Source: Membranipora membranacea (Eukaryota; Bryozoa; Gymnolaemata; Cheilostomatida; Membraniporidae). Taken from it: a stretch of 64,000 nucleotides of DNA. Both the position numbers and the translations under genes were made by a program. Position 1 is the stretch's first letter; each line of letters begins with the position of its first letter. The stretch is taken from contig OU612065.1 of assembly GCA_914767715.1 (NCBI GenBank), positions 3,844,001 to 3,908,000 of the forward strand, written 5' to 3'. The notes under the pieces were generated by a model that saw only the letters and a list, made by a program, of their open reading frames with translations, was not told where the DNA came from and searched no databases. This document shows, piece after piece, positions 1 to 13,796 of the stretch.

Positions 1-427
1 TTCTATAACTATTCGTCCCATGCAGTTGTCTGAAGCTTCAGTGTACATCATGACTTACTATTGGTTGAGCCTTTGCTGTTGATTGAAAGTTCTTTTGTGA
101 TTCAGAGACTGCCGCATTTGCTTAAAAAAAGCCAAGCACTGCATGGAATTCCATCCTACTATCCTATTTTACCTAATGTGAAGGGTCCTCCGAGTCATAG
201 TCTTTGCTCCTATTTGCATTTCGAGGCATATCAAATTATTTTAAATGTTTTTCTACAATTGCAAAAATGTTATTAGGAATCCTCCAGACCACTTTGACTG
301 ATTTAATGTTATTTTGGCTATGTGGTCAATTTAGAATACAATGCGAAGGTATCATACCCTACTTTAAAGATCGATCATAACTTTTATTATTTCATCAGTA
401 CTTATGCTTAATTGTCGGATATTTTAG
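1..427. other. Intronic sequence before the first recognisable Piezo exon
   Basis: No exon of Piezo type can be recognised here. A 71-codon open frame on the plus strand from base 61 shows no family resemblance and has no convincing splice sites. A stop codon in the Piezo frame at 409-411 and an acceptor ending at 427 indicate that the stretch is the 3' end of an intron, with the first part of the gene lying before the window. Confidence 0.5.
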
Positions 428-3400
428 TTATCCGCTCGGCAGATCCATCCATGTTCGAAGATGTAAGTGATGATGAGACAACATTGGCAGACATCTCTGA
501 ACTGCGTGATTTTGACGAGGATGAGAACCAAGACTCTGGGCGAAAAGCAAACCCGGTCAAGGTAATATGTCCTGTGTTCTTGTACATATTTTTTCATTAA
601 CTGAAGTCCTATATCGTAATGTTTGTTTTTTGATAGATGTGATCCCATTGACATTACAGGCTGAGAAATGAGATTTACCTTGAAAATTCACAGAAAAGTC
701 TTGTTGTGATGCTGTTTTTGAATGATAAAAAACAAATGAAATGGCCGCTGTCAATGCTGATCTTTATTTTCAAATAAATAAAAGAAAGCAAGTATTTTAG
801 AAAAATCATTTTATCTCAACGCTGGCACCCCAGTGGTGGAAAACCTCCTCTCCATGAGAATCAGCCCTTTGAGTTTATTTGGGGTGGACAAACCTCCCTG
901 CCTAGCAAAGTAAATTAATGTTGATAATATAAACTTATTGTGATACAAACGTGTAAAGTTATGCCGATGAAATTACATGTTTACATGAGGATATATATGC
1001 CTATTTGTATCCATACCATCACTGACTTTAGGTTTACTCCAGAACACGTAATCAATAAGTCTTCTTAATTTGTTACAGATGTTAGTGACAGCTATAGATG
1101 GTGGATTAGATGCCTCACTTACTGCTTCAGGTAGAGAGAGACAGAAGGCTGCTGCCGGTACAGGTGCTGCTGCTGGGACTGAAGGCGATCAGGGTGAGTC
1201 TCGATCAGTCTGTGATCACCTGGTCGATGATTGCTTTTCACATGTAATGTCATTTCTTGTTATTCTCCAAATATTTAGATTTATGATATTGATTGTGTAT
1301 ACAATGTGGTGAATATTTACAGGACAAGGTGTCTCGAAGCACAAACCAGCAGCAGATGAAGACAGTGCAAATACCACTGCTGATACCTTTGTTTCTGCCG
1401 AAGACGTGATACTGCAGCCTAAACCTGAGACATCACAGTCCGGCTCCACAAACCTCATATCACAAGGTAATCCACCTTTGTCTGTAACAAATGATACAAT
1501 TAGGAAGCTCCTTTAGTTGATACGTTTCATAATTTCTAAAACATACCATTGCATGCTATCTGCCAAAGGTACATCAAAATAGTGTCTTCGAAGAATAAGA
1601 GAACCCAAAGTTTTAAGGCTCTGATTGATACACATGATGATACCAGCTGTATCAATAGCTCGGGTGTAACAGCCTTATGCGTCTGTCTAACTTATGTATG
1701 TCTCAATACAGCTGGTGAGCAAGTAACCACAGGAGACAGATGGTTTAAAGCCTTCATTATTGACTGTATAAAATGGGTCATAGATAGACTGAACACAATC
1801 TCAAGAGATTACAGAACTGTGGCTATGAGACTGGACAAGGATCAAGTTAAAGAAAAAAAGAAAGAAATGGTAGGTCGTAAAGTTTTTAGACTCAATCTAT
1901 AACATAAGATACTTATCCTGGTGGTCAACAAACATGAAAGCTTTGTTCACTGTAGAATATTCCTACCGTGAGTTAACCGCGTCATTTTCCTTAAATCCAC
2001 TCTCAAACCAGAACAAATGGACAAAGGCATTTTAGCAGCAGCCACAGCCATAGATAAAGGCCAAATTTGCTCAGCCTACTATTTTACCCCCAACAACTGT
2101 CTTCTTGGCTCAGAAATGTTCTGTAGGAATATTATGAGTATTTTGTTTAAGTTATTTTGTTGTCTGAGTGGACTGTGGAGATTTGCTCCAATTATCAGGA
2201 TAGTTGAATTATCAAGACATAAACTGTCCGATTACGCTTTATTACTTCGGGACTTTTGCAGCATTGGTGTATAAAATAAATAGTGGTATTATGCTGCGTA
2301 ATAACTTCCCGCAATATTTTTCAAGGAACGGATGATGAACGCTGAGGACAGTGTAGATAACTCCAGCACCGAACAAGATGGATCGACCAATGCTTCTTTG
2401 GAGTAAGTGTGTGACTCTGAACATTACCTGCAGCATTTGTTTTTTTTTATTAACCACATCCATGAATATGAGTCACTAATCGCCATGTTATATAAAATGC
2501 AACCATTTCTTTCTCATTTCAGCCAGCAAGAGGTGGAATGGAAGGAGGCATTGGAGCAGAAATCACTCTTATACCGTTTTGGTAACGCCATATACTTGGC
2601 ACTGATAGCTCGCACTGAATTCATATGTTATTTCTTCATGTTCCTGTGCCACATAAAACACGGCAATATCCTATCCTTGCCTTTGCCCGTAGCCGCTATA
2701 CTGTGGGGTATGCTCAGCCTTCCTCGCCCTGCTAAAACGTTCTGGATAAGCGTACTAACCTATGTCATGGTGAGTAAATAGCTTGACTATCCTTGTGCTG
2801 TCATGGCTTCCGTTATAATTATCTGCGGATTTCCTTATATAAAGCATTGAAGACTGTTTTGTTGTCTGACGCCATCAAACATTTGAGAAACATATGAGAT
2901 AACAACATAGGCATATAAATAGTGGATAACACAAGTAGCACACACAGCACACTATTGGTTATCAATGACTGTAAAGTACAAATTGTCATGATTGTCCCGT
3001 TAATAACTAGCAAGATAGTCTACATTATATTGCTTCATAATACAGTTTGCTTCAATTTGTAGGGAGTGGTAGTCGTGAAGTACATATTCCGCTTTTCCTT
3101 CTTGCCTTGGAATGATCGGGCAATCACACAATGGAATGACTGGAGGTTATTGGTGGGGGTTAGGGATGATGACCCTTTTGCCTGCTCAGGTGAACCGGTT
3201 GATAAGGCTTGTGATGAGAAATCTCATCTTGATGGGGGATACTATGCTACCTATGAGCTGCTGGTTCTGCTCAGTGTATTCATTCACCGATCTGTGCTCA
3301 AGGTATAATATACGTTCATAATGGTAGACAAACGCAATAAAACGAATATGGCTATCCTATCCCTGTTATCAACTATGCTGTGAGCATACGTGGCGACAAA

Positions 3401-6400
3401 AATTTACTTCTTTCGATTGAGGCTCTGCAAGTTTTTGAATGTTGAAAGTTGGTGTCTAAGAAGCTACTGCATTACGAATATAGTTGTATTCCACAGTCAA
3501 TCGCTGTGAAATTACCGGTTTCAACATTCTCATTATGCGTTATATATGAACTTCTTTATTATTATCATAACACAATAGTAGGAATAAATGTATATTTCAC
3601 ACAGCGCTATGGATTGTGGCGTAATGAGGAAGAGCAGCAGTCAGATTTAAAGAAGTTTCACAGCAGCATTAAGGACGACAATCAGCAGGGTAATCTATCA
3701 TCTGTAAACGCTGAAGATGACCGAAGCTCACAGCTTCTAAGCAGTAACGACTCTTATCAGGATAACCCAGCAACCGACCAGGAACCTGCAGAAAACAATC
3801 AGGAGCAGGCTCCGCAGAGGTAAAACAATTGTGATACTAAATTGATTCTTGGACATGTTTGGTGTTATCACTTTGAATTATCATCCGACAGTAAGACCTG
3901 ACACTTGGAACAAAGTAATAAAGTTTTATTTTTATTAAGAATGTGTAACCTCTCGCCTCCTCAAAAAAAATTTGCACAGTCACATATTTATGTTAATGAT
4001 TACTCTCTCAACAGATGCCATTTGTTGTAGCTATTTTCAGAAAATGACAATAATGTGGAATGATGCCAAAGCAAGGTGAAGCAGCGCTTGTGTGCTAGTT
4101 TATTGCATGTTATCTTGTAGATTGTCGGTTCAGATTTATTGAGGAATAAGGATGTGATTTTAGCATTAGGTACCCACAATAAGCTGATATAAGATTTACC
4201 TGCCAGTGGAGCTTAACATGCTCCACACTAGTAATTGCTAGATCTGCTGAATTCACCCCTCACACCCAGTACGGTTCAACCTGTCTATGTAATCTCCCAA
4301 TACATTTACATATTACTGTAATATAGAGATCTGTATATTGTGTAGAATTTGTGGTTGATTGAGTTATTGTGTTTTCAGTTTCAGCGGGTATCTTTGGTTT
4401 CCTGTGATAGCTCGATGGTACGATGATCTGAAGTCTGGAAAACAGTTCATCAAAGGAGATTACTATGCATCTATGGTGCTCTGTGACTTTGTCAACTTCC
4501 TCATATCGGTATGGGTAGACTCTTGGATCAGACTTTTTTATCTACTACTATCTACTACTACTTATCAAGTTTTGAACTGTTTTTTCACTTGTCATGTTGA
4601 ACATAAATAGTTATATCCACGTTAGCTTTGTTGAACAATGCTCTTGATGTCAGTAATATCTGTCACTTTCAATGATAACCTTGTCTCACCTAGTTTAGTC
4701 AAACTATTTCCATAGATCAATTACAAGCGACAAATATTAATTTGCTGTTGTAGGTGTTTTCATTTAGCTCATTCGGACCACCACAGAATGGGACTGTACA
4801 GGATTACATACAGGAGAATAGGGTACCTGTACCCTTCCTTGTACTTCTCCTTGTTCAATTCATTTTCATCGTTGTTGATAGAGCACTCTACCTGAAAAAA
4901 TCTGTGATAGGAAAACTCATTTTTCATGTAAGTAAACCGGTATCAAAAGTGTGTTTTTTCTTTTCACTGGCTTGTAATTTTAATAAATTTTGTGTGACTC
5001 CCTCCTACTAATGGGCCAGCCTTATGGAGGGAATTCTGCTGTGGCCACAGTCCTGCATACTTCAATGTCATGTACTCTGGACAAGCACGCTGGCTATTTC
5101 ATAGCTTGAACATCTCAGAGGCGAACTCACATATGCTACTTGCATTCATTCAGATCCATACCTATATAATCATTAATGACGTTTTGATGACAGATTATTC
5201 TGGTGATTGTGGTGCATGTGTGGATTTTCTGCATTCTACCGTACCTCACTAGCCAGCCGTTCAATCAGAACACAGCAGCTCAACTCTGGTACTTCATCAA
5301 ATGTGTCTACTTTGGTCTCTCAGCCTGGCAAATAAAATCTGGTTACTCTCTTGGTGTACTTGGTAAGACAGGATTTAGGTTATATCTCTTTACTTGTACC
5401 ATGTCTGTCCATATAGATATACAGTACAGCAGCCACATACGCTTTTATAGCCTTAATAGAGATTTAACATTTATATTTGTTTATACATGTATAGTATTAG
5501 TATTGATATTCATTATATTTCATTTCTCTATCAAAACATGGTTCGATAACACCGAAACGTCGTGCTTGTATAGTACTCAACATAAATATTGCCATTGTCC
5601 ACAAATCTCAGCAAACCAACTAGGAAACCTGATCTAGAAAACCTTAGCCAGAAAACCTGAGCTAGAAAAGAAAACTGAGACCTAGAAAGTCTAGCTTAGC
5701 CCATTATGTCTTGATTTGTCATTGCACACACTCATCCATGTGCAGTAACTGCAGCATACTGAGAAAAAAATACCATAATTGACTTTGGCGGGATAACACA
5801 AGTTCTAAAACCAGCGTATACCTGTGAATTTAGACAAGGTGATTGATTCCATCAACTGCTCTTATGCTGATTAATATTTCTTTCAGGAAACTTCTTGACC
5901 ACAAAATATGATTACTTGAACTTAGTGCTGTTCAAGGCGTTCATGATCTGCCCATTTCTCCTTGAGCTGAGGTGCGTTATGGACTGGATGTGGACTGATA
6001 CTTCCTTTAGTATCGGCAGCTGGTTCACTATGGAGGACATATTCTCTAAGTTGTTCACTCTCAAATGTTTCAGACGAGCGGAAAAGGTATGATTGTATGT
6101 AAAAAGTGTCTAAAATGTCAGGGGATGCACTACCTAGTGTGAAAGTGTAAAATCCGTAAAACCATGAATCATAAAGACCGCAAAGGTATAGAACTCTATA
6201 TGTCTGACTATAAACTCTGTATACAAGATCCACTCACAGTGTTGTTGTTTGGTGGAGCTTTGCACAACCCTAAGTATCGATTTTTTTTGGGTTTTTTTCA
6301 TGTTCAAATTTCTCAAGGCCATCCATGTTACATTTTATTTGTGTTGATTGATTTCATAAATAAACTAAATGTGATGATTATTTTTACTATTAAATAATGA

Positions 6401-7830
6401 AAATTCCGGGGCTGTCATTTGTCATTTGTATACATTATTATGACGATTTTAAACTTGATACTGTATGGTTTTTACCTATCCTTAGGAATATCCCACACCT
6501 AGAGCACGCAATAGAAGAGCACTAGTTAAGTATGGACTTGGAGGATTCATTCTGGTGGCACTCCTCTTCATTATCTGGTTTCCGCTGGTTATTTTCTCAT
6601 TTGCTAACACGGTAAGTAGTTCGTCAACCTTTATTCTCTGAGAACTACACGACTTCACATTGGCAAAACCAATCAATGAATATGAGTATAAACCATTATG
6701 TCAAAGAAAACAGTATAGCAGGAAAATGGCTTTTTACACAGTTGAGGATTTATCAGAATAATCATAAGTAAGAAATGTATGATATTAGTAGACTTCCGGT
6801 TGTAAAGTTGAAAGATTTTATGTTTCGTCATAAAGATTTCATAACAACTGACAATGATAATACCAACTATAAATGGCGTAGCTATATTCACAGGCGAATA
6901 TAAAGCCATACAACATAATCTATCATCAAAGCTGAACAAAAAAAAACAGCAAACATTAAAACATGTATAAAAACAATTTCATGAGATTCACCAATTTATT
7001 TTTGTTCCAATTTCAGGCAATTGCATCATCATTACTGGCTTTCTTACTTGATAGTTGTTTAAACTAAAACTAAACTAAAATTGATGACGTCACATGAATA
7101 AAGCCATTGATCAAGGAATAAAACTTTTTTTCTTTCTTATAATGTAACATATTATAAGGGGAAAAATATGGGGCGCTTCACGCATTTGTAACCGAAAGTG
7201 ATGATCAACGCCACTGTATATGTTGTTTGGCAGACAGGGTACTTGCCATAGTATTAGATGTTGTTAATCTGGTGCAGAATTGACGAACAAATGAACACCA
7301 TCACCAGGACATCGTTAGAATTTCAACAATGTACGACATCGGTTAGTGTAAGGGAGGTGGGGGGGAATTTGAGCAGACTTTTTTCTTTCAATACTGGCAT
7401 GCTGGTAGGATATCAGATTGAAGGAAAGAAGAACCGATGTGAATAACATAAAAGCCTATCATTGGCTGTGAACTGTAGTTCTAAGTTTTCCTTACCAATA
7501 AGTTTTCCTTAGCTGGTTGAGGGAGGGCAACTTCTTATTCAGTTGACCTTGATTATCTGTCATGTCTTGGGACTGATTGCCAAGACAAGGAGAGGGCAGA
7601 AAAAAATCTTTTTTGTACCAAAAACTTTATTTTTCTACATAAGACCATTAAATGTGCTGTTACTACATGCTGCCTGCTGCCACTAGTTATCATTATATTA
7701 TCAAAATATCATTTCAATATTTCTGATGAACACGTATGTATGAATACTATGTCTAAGTTTGAGGAAAATCTGCCTGGTAGTTCTTGACTTTTAGCAGTCC
7801 GATGATGGCTTAAAAAAGTGTTGCAGGAGA

Positions 7831-7883
<53 letters not shown>

Positions 7884-10800
7884 GGCGTACCAGAAGGCGT
7901 ACAATTCAGTACCGCACAAATGGCAAATGTGAACATCAAGAGGGGGATCTTCCAAGGTGACTCATTATCGCCGCTGCTTTTCATCGTGGGCCTCATACCT
8001 CTGAGTGTGATACTACGAGAAGCGAAGCAAGGGTATACACTTTCCAGACCTCAGTCAGGTAAAATAAACCACTTGCTCTACATGGATGACCTAAAACTAT
8101 ACGGCAAAAACAAAAAAGAACTGGAGTCATTGGTACAAACAGTCAGAATTTTCACCCAGGATATAAGGATGAAGTTCGGAATACAGAAGTGTGCTACAGT
8201 AGTGATGAAGAGAGGGGAACGTGAACAGGATGAGGGGATATTGTTACCTGATGGAGAGCTGATGAAAGACTTAGGAGAACAGGACTACAAGTACTTGGGG
8301 GTGCTGGAAGCTGACGACATAAAAATGAAAGAGATGAAGGAGAAAGTAAGAAAAGAGTATTACAGAAGATTAAGACTACTATTGGAATCAAAGCTTAATG
8401 GAGGAAATGTCATCAAAGCAGTAAACACATGGGCGGTTGCTGTACTCAGATACTCTGGAGGAATACTTGACTGGACAAAGTAGGAGCTTGAGGTTATGGA
8501 CAGAAAAACCAGAAAACTGATGACTATAAACAGAGCGCTACACCCGAGGGCTAATGTGGCAAGAGATGAAGGAGGAAGAGGATTGAGAGCAGTGGAAGAA
8601 ACTATCAGGACAGAGGAACACGGACTATCAGATTACGTAAAACATGAAGACAAAGGACTCAACAGATACCTCAAGAGTTTTGAGAAGAAAGAAACCAAAC
8701 GAGAGTATAAAGACCCCAAGATGGAGGAGAAACAACAGGAATGGAAGAACAAAGCATTACATGGACAGTACACCAAGATAGCAGATCGAACAGACACCAA
8801 GAAAACGTACAAGTGGATAAAGAATGGCTACATGAAGAAAGAAACAGAAGGACTACTCATGGCTGCACAGGATCAAGCTTTACCAGCACGATGGAAGAAA
8901 GTACGTAATTATAGAGAAACGAGGAGGTCCAGCACTGTGTAGAATGTGTAATGAACGAGAAGAGACTGTGTTTCATATACTCAGTGAGTGTTCAAAAATA
9001 GCACAGACAGAGTATAAGAAACGCCATGACAAGGTGGCACAACTGATTCATTGGAATTTGTGCAAGAGATATCAACTAGAACACAGGAGAAACTGGTACG
9101 AACATCAGGCAGAGAGTGTGACAGAAAATGAGAAAGCAAAGATCATGTGGGACTTTACAATTCAAACAGACCACATCATACAAGCCCGCAGGCCAGACAT
9201 CGTTGTGCAAGACAAAGAAATCAACCACACTTGGATCATTGATATAGCCGTCCCAGGAGATGCAAGAGTCACAGAAAAGGAGAGGGAGAAGGTAAAAAAA
9301 TATCAGGATCTGGCGAGAGAAATAAGAAAAATATGGAACACATCAGTGACAGTTATACCAATCATTGTAGGAGCACTAGGAGCTGTGGCTAACCTACATG
9401 AACAAATGGATATGCTGGAGATAGAGAAGAAGGAAGTAGACAGAGTGCAGTTCTCTGCTCTACTAGGATCGGCAAGAATACTGAGAAAGGTGTTGGATAT
9501 CCGAGGTTAGGGGTCCTAACCCGATACCAACATATCACCGGCTGAAGAGCTGAGGAAATCAACAGGGAATAATAATCATAATAATAATAACAATAATAAT
9601 AAACTCAACAAAAACAAAAGACATACAACTATGTTGTATGACTAATAAGGTCAAACAGAGTTAATTACATAAGAGAATTACTCTCGATACACAAGGGTTC
9701 TGATACTTTGAAATAACAGAGTTCTTGATAATACTGGATAGCGAGTTTCAAATGACCTCTTAGTACTGAAGGCATGATTCATTTTGAATAATTATCAGAT
9801 GTCAAATTTTTTTATTCTGCTAGCTGTTTTATTTTCTTTTTTAGATCTACTTGCCGAACCCTTCGATACAGAGTGAGGTGGTTGTGTCTATAGGCGGTTA
9901 TCAGGATATATTAACTGTAAAGTCACAGGAAAGTGATATTATAAATGTCACTGATCATCAGCTTGAGAAGTTCAAGAGCTCATATAGTAGAAGTCCGGTA
10001 AGATCGTCTAATATGAGTATAGCCTCATGCTTCATTTTTCATTTTTTATGATGCTGAAACAAACTCTATACTCAATAAGTTGAAATCAGCCAAAATGGAT
10101 GGTTAGTTTTAAAATTGAAACTAGCACTTGTCAGAATTCTTGTAGTTATGCTAAAAAAACAACTTGCATATAATCCATATCTTTATAACTTATATGGCTG
10201 TTGTGTGTAAAATTGAGCCCATTTATTTTTTCGATAAAGTTCTATTTATTATCAAGTTCCATGATCCCGCCTTGTATCAGATATTTACTGATGACTAGAA
10301 TCATTGTTGTAGGGTGCCACTGGATTTTTGGATATATATGAGGCGAGGGATATCCGTGTTATTAGTTTAAATGGTGGATCAACTGCTATCTGGGGGATTA
10401 CAGAGCCGAGTAAGCGGCGACTGTTAGACGGTCTCTGTAATGGGACAGAAGAGCTTCCTATAAACGTCAGACTCTCGTTTACCAGGTATGTGATCAGCCT
10501 AAATAATCAAACAGTGTCCAATATTTGAGTACTGTTTTATGTATCGCCGCATGGTGCTGGTAGCTATTCAGCTGTGACGGGTTTGACTCGTAATTACAAG
10601 ATCCGTCATTACTGCATTTTGCCGTGCTGCTCAAGATGCATTATAAGACCAGAGAGGTGAATCCATAGAGTTATTATAAAACATATATATTAACTCTATG
10701 GGTGAATCAATCTAGATACATCAACTCTCATTTGTTATACACCAGGCTCATTTTTCTTATTGAATGTTTTTTTCATCATATTTCAGGCGTTCTAAGAAAG

Positions 10801-12852
10801 GTTTGACAGCCGGCACCATATCTACAGAATATTCATATAATTTGAAGAAGAACAGCACTGCAAGCAAAGCTGCATGCAATCAGATAAATGGCATTCCTGG
10901 TGCTCCACCTGTGTAAGTGAGATTGGAAGGAAGGGAAGGGGCGCAGGAGTGACAACTAAACTTATGATGCTTAATCTCAAAAGTGTTATCATTATGTTTA
11001 TCTGAAGAAAAGCCAAAATATTGTACCACGTCTATCGTTAACTAGAGTCAACTATTCAGCTAAGTACACCCCTGGTACGCTCCTGGTACGCTCCTTGACC
11101 ACCCATACCCATATCCACACATTCATTTCTTTTGTGAAAAGCTCCGTATGTAAATCAAATACTACAATATCTAAGTATATGAATAGCTTTTATTTGGAAT
11201 ATAGTTTTTCTAGCACCTGTAGCTGCTATTTGTTGAGTGTTGATACATTCGTTACTGTTATAATGTGTGTAATTTCAGGAGTTTGTCTGGTTTCTTGCCA
11301 CGATACTTGTATTTACCTGCCACTGGTCAACCCTCGGCAGTTTCTTCGCTACATTGTTTTCCTGAACCAGATGGGTGTTCATCCAGTCGACTTTCTGTGG
11401 GTATGTATATTCAATCATCGCTAATGATATTTATACCATACACCACTCTCGCAGGCCTCAAAAAGTATACCCAAGTCAGTTTACTGTCTATGGCGTAAAA
11501 GCCAACATTAAAATAGAAATAGATATTTCCATAATATATACCCGAATCATTACGGTGGAACATATTGACTCAATTTAATCATCTTAAGAAGAAGAGTTAT
11601 ATAACTAAACTGATAACTAATAAATACATTCTTGCGCGATACATTTAACCTATGCTGACAGTGTTTGTTCATGATATCATTATTTAGGAGTTATCCCATA
11701 TCAGGGAATCAACATGACGACGAGTAAGTCAGGTGGGGACAACAGCTACTGGTCGATTAAGGAGACGAGTAACTATTCTCAAGCATTCATTCCTGAGTTT
11801 GAGAAAAAAGAAGTTTCTAATCCCACTCTCTTCTTTGTTACATTTAACCAAAGAGTGGCTCCTGAGTCTGTCTCGCTCATAACTGGACCAGGGTATGTAT
11901 TTACAACATGCTGACGATGGTTCAAATATCACATGCATCGGAGCCGTACATTGCCATGTATCAATTACAAGTCACACCAATAATATACCAAGGTTCTCCT
12001 TTTTACCATTACAACAAATTATTTACGAATCCAATTTATCAAACACCATCATTAGATCATCAGTGACTATCCTGATAATTTGAGCCTGAGTATGACCATA
12101 TATTACGAGTTACTGTGATTATGATTATGATATTCTTCTCTAGAACTAATGATGACATTATTTGTCATTATAGACACTGTTAGAAGTTTGTGGCTGTATT
12201 GTCCTCTCATGGACAAAATGTGTCATCCTCATGTATTACTGTTCAATTATCTAGAATTCCAACTACGTCTTATTGCTTGACTGGTAAATCACTCATTTTT
12301 CAGCATCATAGGGCTGTATATCGGTATGGTGTTCGTCATTGGGCAATTTGTCCGCTCCTTAACTAGCGGTGGATCACAAACTATCATGTTTGATGAATTG
12401 CCAAATGTAGACCGACTCATGAAATTATGTAAAGACCTCTACTTTGTGCGTGAAAATGGTGAACTGGCCCTCGAAGAAGAAATGTTTGCCAAGCTTATAT
12501 ATCTATACAGGTTTGTATTGTAGTCATATTGTTGTGTTTATCAGTCACATTCTCCAATCACTACATTGCATTGCTCCCTGATTATAACTATAGCATAATA
12601 TTGTTTAAATGCTGATCTTTAGAGTTATGTTCTCTCAACTGATTGCCATTGTGGCTGTACTAGTATCCCTATCGAGGTTAACATAACATCCCATCATTCA
12701 TGAAATAGTATATCACTTATATGCTGATGCTGAACTTAGCAGTGCAAACTCGACTGATTAACATGAAAAGGCCAGTTGTCAATATCACATCTATTTATTT
12801 ATTCAGATCCCCAGAAATGCTCATAAAATGGACTAAACGAAAAGTCTCATGA
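428..12852 (+). CDS. PIEZO: Piezo-type mechanosensitive channel, C-terminal part (5' partial)
   Basis: Twenty exons: 428-561, 1079-1193, 1323-1466, 1712-1869, 2326-2402, 2523-2769, 3063-3302, 3605-3819, 4379-4508, 4754-4927, 5194-5362, 5887-6086, 6486-6611, 9845-9997, 10313-10485, 10787-10912, 11279-11400, 11688-11892, 12304-12510, 12807-12852. All phases join, giving about 1,052 residues with the N-terminal half missing upstream. The order matches the Piezo C-terminus: acidic cytoplasmic linker, helix bundle with LSLPRPAKTFW, VKYIFRFSFLPWN, then the anchor and outer pore helix (KYDYLNLVLFKAF, LRCVMDWMWTD, KYGLGGFILVALLFIIWFPL). Next come the extracellular cap (9845-11892), the inner helix (GLYIGMVFVIGQFVR) and a terminal SPEMLIKWTKRK. 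Family knowledge: a trimeric cation channel opened by membrane tension in the plasma membrane. The reading frame is clean; the 3.2 kb intron after 6611 carries a retrotransposon. The first exon boundary is the least certain. Confidence 0.93.
7829..7883. repeat. (AAT)n microsatellite at the 5' edge of the retrotransposon
   Basis: About 18 perfect trinucleotide units. It directly abuts the truncated retrotransposon, which also ends in AAT-type repeats, so it is probably the insertion target or was produced with the insertion. Confidence 0.9.
7884..9603 (+). mobile_element. Degenerate non-LTR retrotransposon with RLE-type endonuclease, in a Piezo intron
   Basis: A 5'-truncated element lying in the same orientation as Piezo. 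It opens inside the reverse transcriptase with a KAYNSVPHKW-type motif (7894 on), then changes frame after what looks like an internal deletion. It resumes as NVNIKRGIFQGDSLSPLLF and HLLYMDDLKLY, the latter carrying the catalytic aspartates. An in-frame TAG at 8481-8483 and a frameshift near 8900-8940 break the protein. The last segment (to 9510) has a CxxC...HxxxxC finger and a PDIVV...IDIAVPGD stretch, the layout of a restriction-enzyme-like endonuclease downstream of the RT, as in the R2/R4/Dong group. The 3' end passes into AAT/AAC repeats (about 9568-9603). It is not functional. Confidence 0.85.
7894..9510 (+). pseudogene. Reverse transcriptase / restriction-like endonuclease ORF remnant
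   Basis: The three readable pieces are 7894-7919 (frame 1), 7920-8942 (frame 3, interrupted by TAG at 8481) and about 8929-9510 (frame 1). Together they resemble the C-terminal two thirds of a single-ORF RLE-type retrotransposon polyprotein: RT palm and thumb, basic linker, CCHC-like finger, endonuclease. The interruptions show that no product is made. The piece before the YMDD box is about 35 residues shorter than I would expect for this family, inferred from known spacing. Confidence 0.8.
10651..10708. repeat. Short inverted repeat with CCATAGAGTTA arms
   Basis: Arms reading about ATCCATAGAGTTA and its complement flank an AT-rich centre within a Piezo intron. The ends resemble those of the CCATAGACTTAAT elements near 37.2, 46.15 and 58.5 kb. 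Confidence 0.5.
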
Positions 12853-13796
12853 TCGCTACCACTATCAGGTAAAGAGCTGATTTGATGTAAGACGTTAATG
12901 AGACTGAATGGAGCCATTCTGTTGCTCAAATACATTTTATTATAATCTTTGTGATGATATCCTCTTACCTGTTGATAGACCAAATCTCTGGGGTACTTGT
13001 ACAGGAGATCATATTATTTTGCTTTTTCATATATGTATTGTGTTTGAAATTCACATTTGCATTGGGTAAGTGTTTATCGAGATGTTTATAATACCATTAT
13101 CTGGTACATCAAATGAAGATTTCATTGAAAAAAAACATCTAGTCAAGATATTTATAGGAGGGTCACGTCACTTTTCTTTTAAAATAAGATTTTATGCAAT
13201 GCTTTTTAAATACCTTATTTTCTTCTTTGTACTGCGCTGTTTCTAGTCCTTTAATACCGCCATATTTACTGATTTACCAAAATTGATACTATTGATTTAG
13301 ATTTATTACTACATCTGGTTTTTGAGCATTTTGGATTATTTATGTGATATACTAATGATTATATCAAAAATACATTGTATATAAATGTAATAAAAAAATC
13401 AGGCTCACATATGTTCATACTCCTGTTTGATGTGACTCAGTTAAAATTGTGTAACGTACTACTGTTTAGACTGACTGTAAGGCTTGACTTGACTAGTCAT
13501 GTATTATCATCCTATGATATGAGGCCCTGAGGCACATTGTCGGTATGATTGATTGGTTCTTATAATCAAGCACTGTTATTTATTTCAATCATACTTTAAT
13601 AAGCCTGGTTGTCATGGTAACTTGTCATGGTAGATGGTTTGGTGGCATGTGGTGCTCTCATACCAACTTGACCCACTCAACATATTGACAAACATGAAGC
13701 AGGTTTTTAGAGATGGTGGCAGTGAGCCATAATTGTTTTCCTTGTTTTGGAACTTTTACCACATAGAGGATATCTCATAAGAGAGCCGAACTTAAG
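12853..13796. other. Intergenic region between Piezo and plexin
   Basis: This 944-base gap holds the Piezo 3' UTR and the plexin upstream region. A polyadenylation signal AATAAA lies at 13389-13394. No further gene is visible. The plexin ATG at 13797 is preceded by roughly 50 bases of likely 5' UTR; no convincing TATA box was seen. Confidence 0.6.
13389..13394 (+). terminator. Candidate Piezo poly(A) signal
   Basis: AATAAA about 540 bases after the Piezo stop codon, on the coding strand and before the plexin start. Confidence 0.4.

Noticed and set aside
7709-7996. Open frame with a long tyrosine run
   Set aside because: The tyrosines come from the AAT microsatellite read on the minus strand; the rest is antisense to the retrotransposon.
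8194-8391. Minus-strand open frame rich in serine and leucine
   Set aside because: Antisense shadow of the reverse transcriptase remnant.
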